Below the pieces are notes generated by a model. The model worked only from the letters and a program-made list of their open reading frames with translations, did not search any database and had not been told where the DNA came from. From JBJKRF01 sp046704785 (lineage in GTDB: Bacteria > Chloroflexota > Anaerolineae > Anaerolineales > Villigracilaceae), in assembly GCA_046704785.1 (NCBI GenBank), contig JBJKRF010000142.1, positions 1 to 21,791 on the forward strand: 21,791 bases of DNA, given 5' to 3'. Position 1 is the stretch's first letter. Every line of letters starts with the position of its first letter. This document shows positions 8,251 to 15,503 of this stretch, piece after piece. The translations under genes were made by a program, and so were the position numbers.

Positions 8251-8616
8251 TCAGTCATTCCAAGGATTATTCAACCAACTCTCAGCCTGCGAAGAAGTCA
8301 TACGACGGCGATCATAAACGACGACCTGGCCCGACTCCTTTAAAGAAACAAGCATAACCTGCATCGGTGTTTCTTCGTTCACAAACTTGTTCATAAACTC
8401 CGCGCGATTGATAGCACCATCATCATGATCAAGAATCACCAAATCCGGCTGATGTGCAGCCAGTGCTTCGAGCGTTTCAGCCATTGTTGTAGGCATTGCA
8501 ACAATGACCGCCTTTGCACCCCATCGCTCCGCATACATTTTACGTAAGCCTTCCCGAAACAATGGATTCGCAGAAACTATCAACACACGCCTTGGTTTCC
8601 CTTGATCGCTCGTCAT
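8251..8616 (-). CDS. Degenerate response-regulator receiver protein at the head of the oxidase operon
   Basis: 121 residues with the beta-alpha pattern of a CheY-like receiver. RRVLIVSANPLFREGL matches the first strand and helix, and LVILDHDD carries the phosphoacceptor-position Asp (D63). The acidic pair normally found after the first strand is replaced by S-A-N (N17), and the conserved Lys-Pro after the fifth strand is missing (VVVYDRRR), so normal phosphorylation is doubtful. There is no output domain. It ends 32 bases before ctaC on the same strand with no terminator between, so it probably belongs to the oxidase operon, perhaps as a protein-interaction or regulatory subunit. No clear ribosome site precedes the ATG. 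Confidence 0.72.
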   Translation of the reverse strand: MTSDQGKPRRVLIVSANPLFREGLRKMYAERWGAKAVIVAMPTTMAETLEALAAHQPDLVILDHDDGAINRAEFMNKFVNEETPMQVMLVSLKESGQVVVYDRRRMTSSQAESWLNNPWND

Positions 8617-8780
8617 CCGTTTATAATCCGGTCCTTTTGGAATTCCATGGCAACAACATCAGGGCTGCCCATCACAGCGATTCCTGGAGAGCCTTAACTC
8701 CACATTAATTTACAGGAAGCAAATTTACCAAATTTTCTCTGTTTTGTCATGTAAACTATGTTTCATGATTGGGGGATTTA
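8617..8780 (-). promoter_or_regulatory. Leader region of the oxidase operon
   Basis: 164 bases between the head of the oxidase operon and the terminator of the upstream regulator gene; the operon promoter should lie here unless transcription reads through. It is AT-rich on the distal side (TTTACATGACAAAAC, GGTAAATTTGC on the minus strand), but I see no convincing pair of -35 and -10 boxes. Next to the receiver ATG is GATTATAAAC, which resembles a -10 element very close to the start codon. A possible 19-codon leader ORF (8672-8613) is described in the findings. Confidence 0.35.
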
Positions 8781-8814
8781 AAACAAAAAAGCGGGTGATT
8801 TTATCATCACCCGC
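8781..8814 (-). terminator. Rho-independent terminator after the NarL-type regulator
   Basis: Arms 8791-8799 and 8806-8814 form a perfect 9-bp GC-rich stem with a 6-base loop. On the minus strand this is followed by TTTTTTGTTTT. It lies 13 bases after the stop codon of the response regulator gene and separates that operon from the oxidase operon. Confidence 0.9.
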
Positions 8815-8827
8815 CGCCGGAACAATT

Positions 8828-9463
8828 TTATATCAAGTCCATCTGCGCCGCCCGCGCAACCGCCTCTGCGCGGTTGTTGACTTCCATCTTTCCTAGAATA
8901 TGGCGGATATGTGTCTTGACGGTATTTTCAGAAATAAACAACGTCGTAGCAATCTGAGCAGTCGTCTGCCCGTGCGCCAGACATTTCAACACGTCCACCT
9001 CACGCTCGCTCAACAATCCCCGATTCCGGTCCACCTGTGAGCGACGAATCGCTTGCAGCACCTTGGCAGTCACTTCCGGCGATAGCACGGAATTTCCTGC
9101 CACAACCTGCAAAATAGCCGAATGCAAAACGTCCGGCTCGGTGTTCTTTAAAACATATCCATTTGCCCCGGCAATGATCGCGCTGATCAAATCATCATCG
9201 TTTTGAGAAATCGTCAACATGAGCACGCGCAAGTCCAAAGCATCTTTGCGAAGCTGTGTCAAAGCATCAATCCCATTCATCACAGGCATATTGATATCGA
9301 GCAACACAACATCAGCATCCACCCCGGCGATCAAATCAAGCGCTTCCTTCCCATTGGAAGCCTCGCCTACAACGGTAAAATCATCCATCTCTTCAAGCAA
9401 GCTAATTAACCCACGCCGAAACAGTGCATGATCATCAACGACAATGATACGCAGTTGACTCAT
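8828..9463 (-). CDS. NarL/FixJ-type response regulator
   Basis: 211 residues from the ATG at 9463, chosen because GGGAGAAGG lies just upstream and because it overlaps the kinase stop as ATGA; an ATG at 9475 is in frame but lacks support. Residues 1-120 are a complete receiver: IIVVDDH (acidic pair), VVLLDINMP (phosphoacceptor Asp), MLTIS and YVLKN (the Lys). Residues 145-205 are a LuxR-type helix-turn-helix: LSEREVDVLKCLAHG, ISENTVKTHIRHI. It is the DNA-binding partner of the adjacent sensor kinase. Because the oxidase operon starts just downstream on the same strand, that operon is a natural candidate target, but this is inference only. Confidence 0.94.
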   Translation of the reverse strand: MSQLRIIVVDDHALFRRGLISLLEEMDDFTVVGEASNGKEALDLIAGVDADVVLLDINMPVMNGIDALTQLRKDALDLRVLMLTISQNDDDLISAIIAGANGYVLKNTEPDVLHSAILQVVAGNSVLSPEVTAKVLQAIRRSQVDRNRGLLSEREVDVLKCLAHGQTTAQIATTLFISENTVKTHIRHILGKMEVNNRAEAVARAAQMDLI

Positions 9464-11295
9464 ACCTTCTCCCAAATAGACACCGGAATCCGCAATGAAA
9501 TCGTCGTTCCTCGGCCGGGCCTACTCGTAATCTGGAAATCAGCCCCGATAGACTCGGCTCGCTCATACATCCCTTTGAGTCCATACCGCGCACTCGACTC
9601 AACCTGCGCCGGAACGAATCCCACCCCGTCGTCCCGAATTTGGATAACGCTGAAATCCCCATCCTGCCAGCCCCGAATGGAAACGTGCTTCGCCAGGGCA
9701 TGCTTGCGAACATTGTTCAACGCTTCCTGCACAATGCGTATGAGTTGCGCTTGAATGTTGACCGAGTAATCGACCGAAAGGCTGAACTCTGACAGGTCGA
9801 CCATGATATCAGCCGTCTGGGTGAAATCATCCGCAGCCTGTTCGATCCAGCTCCGCAACCCCGTCGACGGGATTCGGCGCAGGTTGTCAATCGCTTGCCG
9901 GGCATCGACATACGCATCAGAAAGTGTACGATAACTGGCCTGCAAACTATCCGTCAAACGGTCGATTTCGCCACGCGAGAGATAGCTCTGCATCTGCATC
10001 GCCTGTATTTTCAGGAACGCCAAGGTCTGCGCCAGCCCGTCATGGATTTCCCGCGCCAGGCGGGTACGTTCATCAACGACCGCCTGATATTCCAGTTGAA
10101 CCATCAGGCGAGCGTTTTGGATCAACAAGGCAGACTGAGCGGCCAGGGTCTCCAACAACATTTGCTGACGCTGTGCAAAGGGTTGGGCAGAGTTCGACCC
10201 AAGCACCAACACGCCGGACGGCTCACCGGCCCGCCCGGCCAGCGGCACCGCTAACAACACCTTCCACGTCTCATTTTTGTTGAGGGTCACATTTTCCAAG
10301 GAAATCGAATGCCCCGTGGAAAGCACGCTTTTCCAAAGACCCTCCAGGAAAGAAAGATTCGGCAAGGGGAAGGCAGCTGCGATCTCAGCACGCTCGCGCG
10401 TCAACAACAACGGTTCTGAGCGCGAATTCCCTAACTCACCAGACGGTAAATACAGGATGGCAAAATCAACATCCAAGGCGTGCTGCACATTTTCGAGCAA
10501 ATTCTTCAATAAGTCGGATAGGTCTGACTTCTGAGGCGCCGCCGTCTGCAAATAGCGCAAAGCCGCAATCTCCTGGTCGCGACTTTGCAGCATTTCCAAG
10601 GCAAAACCTGCGGAGCGCAGTATATCTGAAACGAAGGCCTGAGAATCTGCATCGATCTCAACATCATGGTCGAAAAAGAAATTTGCCACCCCTACTTCTT
10701 GTTCACCGCGAAACAACGGGAAACACTTCAACCTGGAAGGGAAGTTTCTGGTCTGCACCAACAAGGCGCAATCAGGGCCGCCGTGCATGGTCTCACAATG
10801 CTTACAAGCCTGCCGCGTTTCAGGGGACGACAAGCGCTGTGTCCAAGCCTGCAATGTATTTTCCGGTGTCTTCCCATGCACCAATGGCGGAAGGCTTTGC
10901 CCCCATTCATCATAAGGAACAAAGGACGCGCCACTTGCTCGCAGCGACTCAGCGCATGCGACCAGAATGACCTCCAATACTTCGTTTTCGGAATGCGCCT
11001 GAAGGAACTGACGCTGCAACTCGATGGCTGCCCGCAAATGCACGCGGGAATATTCATAGCGTTGCCGAGTCTCGACCAGATTCTGCCCTGCCAAAGCTCG
11101 ACGCAATGACAACCGTAACCAAAACTCCAATACTGCGGTCAGGAGGCTGGCGGTAGCCACGGCGATAAGCGCAGCCACCCAATGGTTCAGAGGGAGCTCG
11201 GTGACTAAATAAAAGCCAAAAACCAGGGAGAGCGCTGCAAAAGTCGCCCAGCGTGCACGCAGAAGGTCCCGGTCATCCATTGACAAAAGGGTCAT
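9460..11295 (-). CDS. NarX-type sensor histidine kinase with two GAF-like regions
   Basis: 611 residues. Two membrane helices at about 17-33 and 38-57 are joined by a very short loop, so sensing is probably cytoplasmic or within the membrane. Next come two GAF-like sensor regions at about 90-235 and 255-395, then a HisKA_3 dimerisation domain with REIHDGLAQTL (H418) and a HATPase domain (N-box VQEALNNVRKH near N527, G-box DDGVGF near D555). The first GAF-like region holds C164, C167, C176 and C191 (CKHC...DC...C), which could ligate an iron-sulfur centre or act as thiol switches. The gene starts on the Bcp stop (ATGA) and ends on the regulator start (ATGA), so all three proteins are likely made together. 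Confidence 0.92.
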   Translation of the reverse strand: MTLLSMDDRDLLRARWATFAALSLVFGFYLVTELPLNHWVAALIAVATASLLTAVLEFWLRLSLRRALAGQNLVETRQRYEYSRVHLRAAIELQRQFLQAHSENEVLEVILVACAESLRASGASFVPYDEWGQSLPPLVHGKTPENTLQAWTQRLSSPETRQACKHCETMHGGPDCALLVQTRNFPSRLKCFPLFRGEQEVGVANFFFDHDVEIDADSQAFVSDILRSAGFALEMLQSRDQEIAALRYLQTAAPQKSDLSDLLKNLLENVQHALDVDFAILYLPSGELGNSRSEPLLLTRERAEIAAAFPLPNLSFLEGLWKSVLSTGHSISLENVTLNKNETWKVLLAVPLAGRAGEPSGVLVLGSNSAQPFAQRQQMLLETLAAQSALLIQNARLMVQLEYQAVVDERTRLAREIHDGLAQTLAFLKIQAMQMQSYLSRGEIDRLTDSLQASYRTLSDAYVDARQAIDNLRRIPSTGLRSWIEQAADDFTQTADIMVDLSEFSLSVDYSVNIQAQLIRIVQEALNNVRKHALAKHVSIRGWQDGDFSVIQIRDDGVGFVPAQVESSARYGLKGMYERAESIGADFQITSRPGRGTTISLRIPVSIWEKV

Positions 11296-11756
11296 TCCTT
11301 TATTGCCGAGAGGACTTCCGTGCTGTGCTGGGCGGGTTTGACATCCTCGAACACTTTTTTGATATGGCCGTCCGAATCAATCACAAATGTTGTGCGCAAG
11401 ACACCCACATATTCGCGCCCCATAAATTTTTTCGTCCCCCAAACACCGTACTGTTCACAAACTTGATGGTCATCATCCACAAGCAACGGAAAAGGCAATT
11501 GATATTTTTGCTTGAATTTACTGTGCGATTTGGGCGAATCCGGGCTGACGCCAAGGATGACGATGCCGGCTTCTTCGTATGCCGTATAGTTGTCGCGGAA
11601 ATTGCAGGCTTCCGTTGTACATCCCGGCGTATCATCTTTGGGATAAAAATAAAGGACAAGCGTTTGTCCACGATAATCTGAAAGGTGACGAAGCTCGCCA
11701 GTCTCATCTGAAAGCGCAAAATCAGGCGCAAGGGTTCCTTCTTCTAGCGTAGTCAT
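11292..11756 (-). CDS. bcp: Bcp-type thioredoxin-dependent peroxiredoxin
   Basis: 154 residues from the ATG at 11756, which has GGAGGAAG upstream; the open frame extends to 11888, but the added part is not conserved-looking and would start upstream of the promoter. It carries the atypical 2-Cys peroxiredoxin signature YPKDDTPGCTTEAC with peroxidatic C46 and resolving C51, plus GVSPDSPKSHSKF and VWGTKKFMGREY. It reduces hydrogen peroxide and organic peroxides in the cytoplasm using thioredoxin. It is the first gene of an operon with a sensor kinase and response regulator, an arrangement that suggests a redox- or oxygen-linked signal. Confidence 0.95.
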   Translation of the reverse strand: MTTLEEGTLAPDFALSDETGELRHLSDYRGQTLVLYFYPKDDTPGCTTEACNFRDNYTAYEEAGIVILGVSPDSPKSHSKFKQKYQLPFPLLVDDDHQVCEQYGVWGTKKFMGREYVGVLRTTFVIDSDGHIKKVFEDVKPAQHSTEVLSAIKE

Positions 11757-11778
11757 AGCAATCTTCCTCCAAGTTGTT

Positions 11779-11784
11779 ATTATA
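11779..11784 (-). promoter_or_regulatory. Candidate -10 box for the bcp-kinase-regulator operon
   Basis: A perfect TATAAT lies on the minus strand 22 bases before the bcp ATG, which gives a transcript start near 11772 and a short leader containing the GGAGG ribosome site. No good -35 hexamer is present at 16-18 bases; a tandem TGTGAC-TGTGAC repeat lies just upstream (about 11791-11802) and could be an activator site. Confidence 0.5.
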
Positions 11785-11863
11785 CTCGTCACAGTCACAA
11801 ATTGCACTTTTTCCGAAGGACACCCAGGGTTCTCGCAAGAAAGGGAATGCGTTACGAGAAGAC

Positions 11864-11907
11864 AAAAACTCTCCGATGGCAAAAACAAGCACCATCGAAG
11901 AGTTTTT
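11864..11907. terminator. Long hairpin terminator after the CheY-like gene
   Basis: Arms 11864-11872 and 11899-11907 pair perfectly (AAAAACTCT/AGAGTTTTT), extended after one mismatch by CGATGG/CCATCG (11874-11879 with 11892-11897), loop of 12 bases. On the minus strand it comes 31 bases after the stop of the CheY-like gene and its T-rich arm can act as the release tract. Confidence 0.75.
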
Positions 11908-11938
11908 CGTTCGCTCCTGGCTTTTGGGGATTTTCCGT

Positions 11939-12304
11939 TTACAGAATGTGATTTTTTTTCAAGGCTTCTTCCAAGATATCGACGGTTACAGGTTTGAGAA
12001 GATAGGCGCGCGCGCCGCCGTCCAACGCCTGCTGACGCGTCTGCGGCTGGTCGTCCGAGGAAACGATCAGGACGGGCACTTTCGCCAATCGGGGTTCACG
12101 GCTGCAATAGCGCAAAATCTCAAAGCCGCTAACACCCGGCATATTGATATCCAGAAAAACGACCGATGGCGTCTCCGAACGGAGAATCGCCATGCCCGGC
12201 CCCGGCCCATAGGCCGCCCGCGACGGGACGCTCAATACTTGTAGTACGCGCACGAGCGAGTCTGCCGTAGCGCGATTATCATCTATGACGAGAGCGTAAG
12301 ACAT
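11939..12304 (-). CDS. Single-domain CheY-like response regulator
   Basis: 121 residues from the ATG at 12304, supported by GGAGG seven bases upstream; an upstream in-frame ATG at 12346 lacks a ribosome site. The complete phosphorylation pocket is present: D8 and D9 (VIDDN), phosphoacceptor D52 (FLDINMPG), S82/S83 (IVSSDD) and K104 (YLLKPV). There is no output domain, so it likely signals by protein contact or feeds a phosphorelay. It stands alone between a terminator and the divergent modA promoter. Its partner kinase is not obvious; the NarX-type kinase nearby already has its own regulator. Confidence 0.88.
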   Translation of the reverse strand: MSYALVIDDNRATADSLVRVLQVLSVPSRAAYGPGPGMAILRSETPSVVFLDINMPGVSGFEILRYCSREPRLAKVPVLIVSSDDQPQTRQQALDGGARAYLLKPVTVDILEEALKKNHIL

Positions 12305-12539
12305 TCCATAACCTCCGCGGTGAGTTACCCACACGACCACCGCCATGCGGTGAAGCGCAGCAGTTATCTATTGAGTAGCTTTCTTGATGGTACCCCTGTG
12401 TGCGATTTCGCGCAATCCCTAATACGATTAAAAAGAGGTTGCAATCCCGATCTTCCGAGCGAAGGAATGCAACCATGCTGGTTAAGTTTTTCCTTAATAG
12501 AGGGTATAATGGCAAAAATTTTCCGGGAAGGATGCGAAC
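12305..12539. promoter_or_regulatory. Divergent control region between cheY-like gene and modA
   Basis: 235 bases holding both promoters. Two direct copies of GCAATCCC lie at 12412-12419 and 12441-12448. The second copy lies in an imperfect hairpin, 12437-12474, whose outer arms are GGTTGCA and TGCAACC with a three-pair TCC/GGA extension. Such repeats could be operator half-sites, but I do not recognise a known regulator; a ModE palindrome is not evident. Confidence 0.35.
12505..12510 (+). promoter_or_regulatory. Candidate -10 box for modA-modB
   Basis: A perfect TATAAT lies 29 bases before the modA ATG. At 17 bases upstream the hexamer is TTAAGT, a weak match to a -35 box. GGAAGGA seven bases before the ATG is the ribosome site. 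Confidence 0.5.
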
Positions 12540-13334
12540 ATGCTCCGCAGACTATTTTTATTTGTCACGCCGGCAGTCCTTATACTTTCTGCATGCGGGC
12601 CGGCTGCCGCGCCGGCACCGACGCCTCGGGCAATCACCGTTTTCGCAGCAGCCTCTTTAACCGATGCGTTCACCGAGATTGGGAAGCAATTCGAGAATGC
12701 GAATCCGGGCGTTGAGGTAAAACTTAACTTTGGAGGCTCGCAAAACTTGCGCACACAGATCGAGCAAGGCGCGCAAGCCGACGTGTTTGCCTCGGCCAAC
12801 CAATTAGAGATGGATACGTTGATCAACGAAAAATTCATCGAACAGGATGCCCAACAGATTTTCCTGACCAACCAACTGGTGGTCATTTTGCCATCGAATA
12901 ACCCGGCCAACATCGTCCAGCTACAGGACCTATCCAAACCGGGGCTAAAACTGGTGCTGGCAGCCGAGGACGTCCCGGTAGGCAAGTATGCCCGTCAGGC
13001 TTTGGACAACATGAACGGGACGTTCGGGATGGGATTCAAAGCCAAGGTGCTGGCAAATGTCGTCTCGAACGAAGACAACGTCAAACAGGTGGTGGCAAAA
13101 GTCCAACTTGGAGAGGCAGACGCCGGAATCGTTTACACTTCTGACGCCGTAGCCGCGCCGGAGCTACAATCCATCGAAATCCCTGCCAACCTGAACGTTA
13201 TTGCAAAGTATCCCATCGCGCCATTGGTGAACACGCATAACAAAGGCCTCGCCAACCAGTTCATTCATTTTGTCCTGTCGAGCGAGGGACAATCTATTTT
13301 AAAAAAATGGGGCTTTCGGCCTGCGCAACCTTAG
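12540..13334 (+). CDS. modA: Molybdate-binding lipoprotein of an ABC transporter
   Basis: 264 residues. A lipoprotein signal (LILSAC, lipidated C19) is followed by an Ala/Pro-rich linker, then a type II periplasmic-binding protein fold: ITVFAAASLTDAFTEIG, FGGSQNLRTQIEQGAQADVFASA, the hinge region EDVPVGKYARQAL, and GEADAGIVYTSDA. These are the ModA signatures for molybdate (or tungstate) oxyanion binding outside the membrane. It precedes modB by 35 bases. The lipid anchor rather than a free periplasmic form is usual for bacteria with a single or unusual envelope. Confidence 0.94.
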   Translation: MLRRLFLFVTPAVLILSACGPAAAPAPTPRAITVFAAASLTDAFTEIGKQFENANPGVEVKLNFGGSQNLRTQIEQGAQADVFASANQLEMDTLINEKFIEQDAQQIFLTNQLVVILPSNNPANIVQLQDLSKPGLKLVLAAEDVPVGKYARQALDNMNGTFGMGFKAKVLANVVSNEDNVKQVVAKVQLGEADAGIVYTSDAVAAPELQSIEIPANLNVIAKYPIAPLVNTHNKGLANQFIHFVLSSEGQSILKKWGFRPAQP

Positions 13335-13369
13335 CAGAAGCTCTATGATTTTCGCCCTCGTGTAAATCT

Positions 13370-14191
13370 ATGGCATTTCGTAAAATCTCAAGGGAATCGT
13401 ATCGCAACGATCACACCAGTTGGGTGCTCACCTTGCCCAGCCTGGCGTTATTGGTCTTACTGGCCCTGCCAATTGTCTCGCTCTTATCGCGCGCCTGGAA
13501 CGCAAATTTTATAGTGGACGCACTGTCGACACCCGCATTGAGCGCCCTGCGATTGAGTCTGGTGACCAGCGCCCTCAGCGTGCTGGCGACGGTCCTGGCC
13601 GGCACCCCGTTGGCCTATCTACTGGCGCGTCGAGCTTTCAAAGGGAAAACATGGCTCGAACTGACCATCGATCTTCCTGTTGTGCTGCCGCCCTCTGTGG
13701 CAGGCCTGGCGCTTTTACTGGCTTTCGGACGCCAGGGTATTTTTGGCGCGGCGCTGGTTCGGTTCGGGATCACGATCCCTTTTACGACGACTGCCGTCGT
13801 CATGGCGCAGACTTTTGTCTCTGCGCCGTTATACATTCGGGCGGCGCGCATCGGATTTACCGGGATCGATTCGGAAGTGGAAGAAGCGGCGCGCGTCGCG
13901 GGCGCCAATCAATGGCAACTCTTCCGCGACATCATGTTTCCGCTGGCGGCACGCGCCCTGTTGAGCGGCGGCGTGCTGGCCTGGACGCGCGCGTTAGGCG
14001 AATTCGGCGCGACCATCCTGTTCGCCGGAAACTTGCAAGGCGTCACACAGACGATGCCCCTGGCCATCTATCTCGGCTTCGAGCGCAACGTCGGCGTGGC
14101 AATTGCGCTTTCGGTGGTATTGGTCGTCTCATCCATCCTTTTGCTGCTCCTGATGCGCTGGCTGGATGGGTTGGAGCGGCCCAAGGCATAA
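13370..14191 (+). CDS. modB: Molybdate ABC transporter permease
   Basis: 273 residues with about six membrane helices and the permease EAA loop EEAARVAGANQWQLFRDIMFP (residues 171-191) followed by GGVLAWTRALGEFGATILFAG, typical of ModB. This contacts the ATPase that drives import. It is about 40 residues longer than many ModB proteins, mainly at the N-terminus. No clear ribosome site precedes the ATG at 13370, so the start is uncertain or relies on coupling to modA. No modC ATPase gene follows: the next gene is convergent, so the ATPase must come from elsewhere or be shared. Confidence 0.93.
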   Translation: MAFRKISRESYRNDHTSWVLTLPSLALLVLLALPIVSLLSRAWNANFIVDALSTPALSALRLSLVTSALSVLATVLAGTPLAYLLARRAFKGKTWLELTIDLPVVLPPSVAGLALLLAFGRQGIFGAALVRFGITIPFTTTAVVMAQTFVSAPLYIRAARIGFTGIDSEVEEAARVAGANQWQLFRDIMFPLAARALLSGGVLAWTRALGEFGATILFAGNLQGVTQTMPLAIYLGFERNVGVAIALSVVLVVSSILLLLLMRWLDGLERPKA

Positions 14192-14196
14192 AAAAA

Positions 14197-14219
14197 AGAC
14201 GGGGCCAAGGCTCCCGTCT
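14197..14219. terminator. Bidirectional hairpin between modB and the condensing enzyme gene
   Basis: AGACGGG pairs with CCCGTCT across a 9-base loop. On the minus strand it is followed by a run of seven T, making it a good terminator for the condensing enzyme gene; on the plus strand it begins 6 bases after the modB stop but has only a weak T-tract. Confidence 0.75.
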
Positions 14220-14240
14220 CAGGTTTCTCTCTACACTTGC

Positions 14241-15503
14241 TTACGAAGCCTTACCCATCTCCACGGCAATCGTATCGTAATAGGTACCCGCTCCAAATCC
14301 ATCGATCAAAACGTGATCGTGCGGTTCCAGCTCCGGAAGTTCGCGCAATAGGGCGATCATGTTAGAGGCAGCGCTGACATTGCCGAACTCGCTGAGCAAC
14401 CACGGCATGGGCAGGACAATCCCACCGTTCTGGAGGTGCTTCTCTTTTAGTTTGTTGATCTTGTAGTTGGCGTGGTGGCAAATCGAGACTGCGAACGATT
14501 TGCCGACAATTCCCATCTCAGACAGCCGCTGCTGGTACTCCTGATAGACATCCCGGACGATTTCAACGCCGGTGCGCACGAAGAGTTTGACCATGCCCAT
14601 CGGCTCCGCCATTACCACCGACGAGCCATCCTCCGGCTCATGCATTAAGCCGGCGACGCGAATCTCGTGCTCGGACAGCTGCGTCACCTCGACGTTCAGT
14701 TCGCCTTCTCGCCTCTGGAGCGCATGCGGATAGCGCATCTGCACCTGGAGCACGCCATCCAGGTCGTAGACTTCACGAGATTGACCCACCAGGAATTTAA
14801 TGGTCTTACCGGGGATAATTCCAATCACCCCAGCAGCGTTGCCGAACAATTGCCAGGCGTAAAAATCGTGAGACTTGTTAATGAAACGGCTCAGTCCTTC
14901 GATTCCGCCCACAAGCACCTTCTTACCGTCCAGCATTTTGGCGATATTCTTGGAAAGCTGCAAATTTTCAGGGAGGTTCGGGTTCAGCGCCAGATGAAGG
15001 GCGCTGGTCGAACCATCGCAGGCTTTATGGATAGTGACCTTCAACGCCGAAGCCATGATCCCGGCTTTTTCTGCGATCCGGTCGAGGAAATCGCCAGAGA
15101 TGGGCGCGCTCACACCGATCAGAACGGCGTCGACATCCGCCGGGTCCCAGCCACAGACATGCGCCGCTTCCCGCAACAGGCGCGCGCCAACCTCCACCTC
15201 GATCTCCTTGTTCTCCTCGTCCGTCATCTCAGGGACATGATGACGGTTGACGAACCCAAGGTCGGCCAGACTCAATTTTTCTTTCGGTGAAAGCTTGCGG
15301 CCCAGACGCTCTTCAACCAGCGCCGGGAGCACCTGGTTATCATAGCTTTTTCCCCAAGCGCCATAGACTCCTCCGATTCCCACCACAGGATTCGAGACAC
15401 GCTCGATTCCAAACGGAATCCCCTCTCCAACCGGGATGACATCCTTTTCTACATTGGGGCGGTCGAAAAACGATGTAGAGGCATCCACCACTTCAATTGT
15501 CAT
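14241..15503 (-). CDS. KAS III-like condensing enzyme (thiolase superfamily)
   Basis: 420 residues from the ATG at 15503, chosen because AAAGGAG lies six bases upstream; the frame is open to 15539. The thiolase-fold catalytic set is visible in order: nucleophile C162 (HKACDGSTSALHLAL), His H343/H344 (CHHANYKI) and N375 (EFGNVSAAS), followed by the C-terminal DGFGAGTYYD strand. This Cys-His-Asn set is that of beta-ketoacyl-ACP synthase III, which starts chains from acyl-CoA and malonyl-ACP. It is about 100 residues longer than FabH, with extra sequence at the N-terminus and between residues 235 and 300, so it may be a specialised relative with a different acyl substrate. It is a single gene, not in a fatty-acid cluster. 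Confidence 0.8.
   Translation of the reverse strand: MTIEVVDASTSFFDRPNVEKDVIPVGEGIPFGIERVSNPVVGIGGVYGAWGKSYDNQVLPALVEERLGRKLSPKEKLSLADLGFVNRHHVPEMTDEENKEIEVEVGARLLREAAHVCGWDPADVDAVLIGVSAPISGDFLDRIAEKAGIMASALKVTIHKACDGSTSALHLALNPNLPENLQLSKNIAKMLDGKKVLVGGIEGLSRFINKSHDFYAWQLFGNAAGVIGIIPGKTIKFLVGQSREVYDLDGVLQVQMRYPHALQRREGELNVEVTQLSEHEIRVAGLMHEPEDGSSVVMAEPMGMVKLFVRTGVEIVRDVYQEYQQRLSEMGIVGKSFAVSICHHANYKINKLKEKHLQNGGIVLPMPWLLSEFGNVSAASNMIALLRELPELEPHDHVLIDGFGAGTYYDTIAVEMGKAS

Noticed and set aside
11757..11888. N-terminal extension of the bcp frame
   Set aside because: The strong ribosome site and a TATAAT both point to the ATG at 11756; the extension contains the promoter and part of a terminator hairpin.
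12279..12515. 78-codon minus-strand ORF upstream of the CheY-like gene
   Set aside because: Overlaps the start of the CheY-like gene, spans the hairpin and promoter region and shows no domain.
13420..14280. 286-codon plus-strand ORF in another frame of modB
   Set aside because: Arg/Gly-rich shadow frame overlapping a clear permease gene on the same strand.
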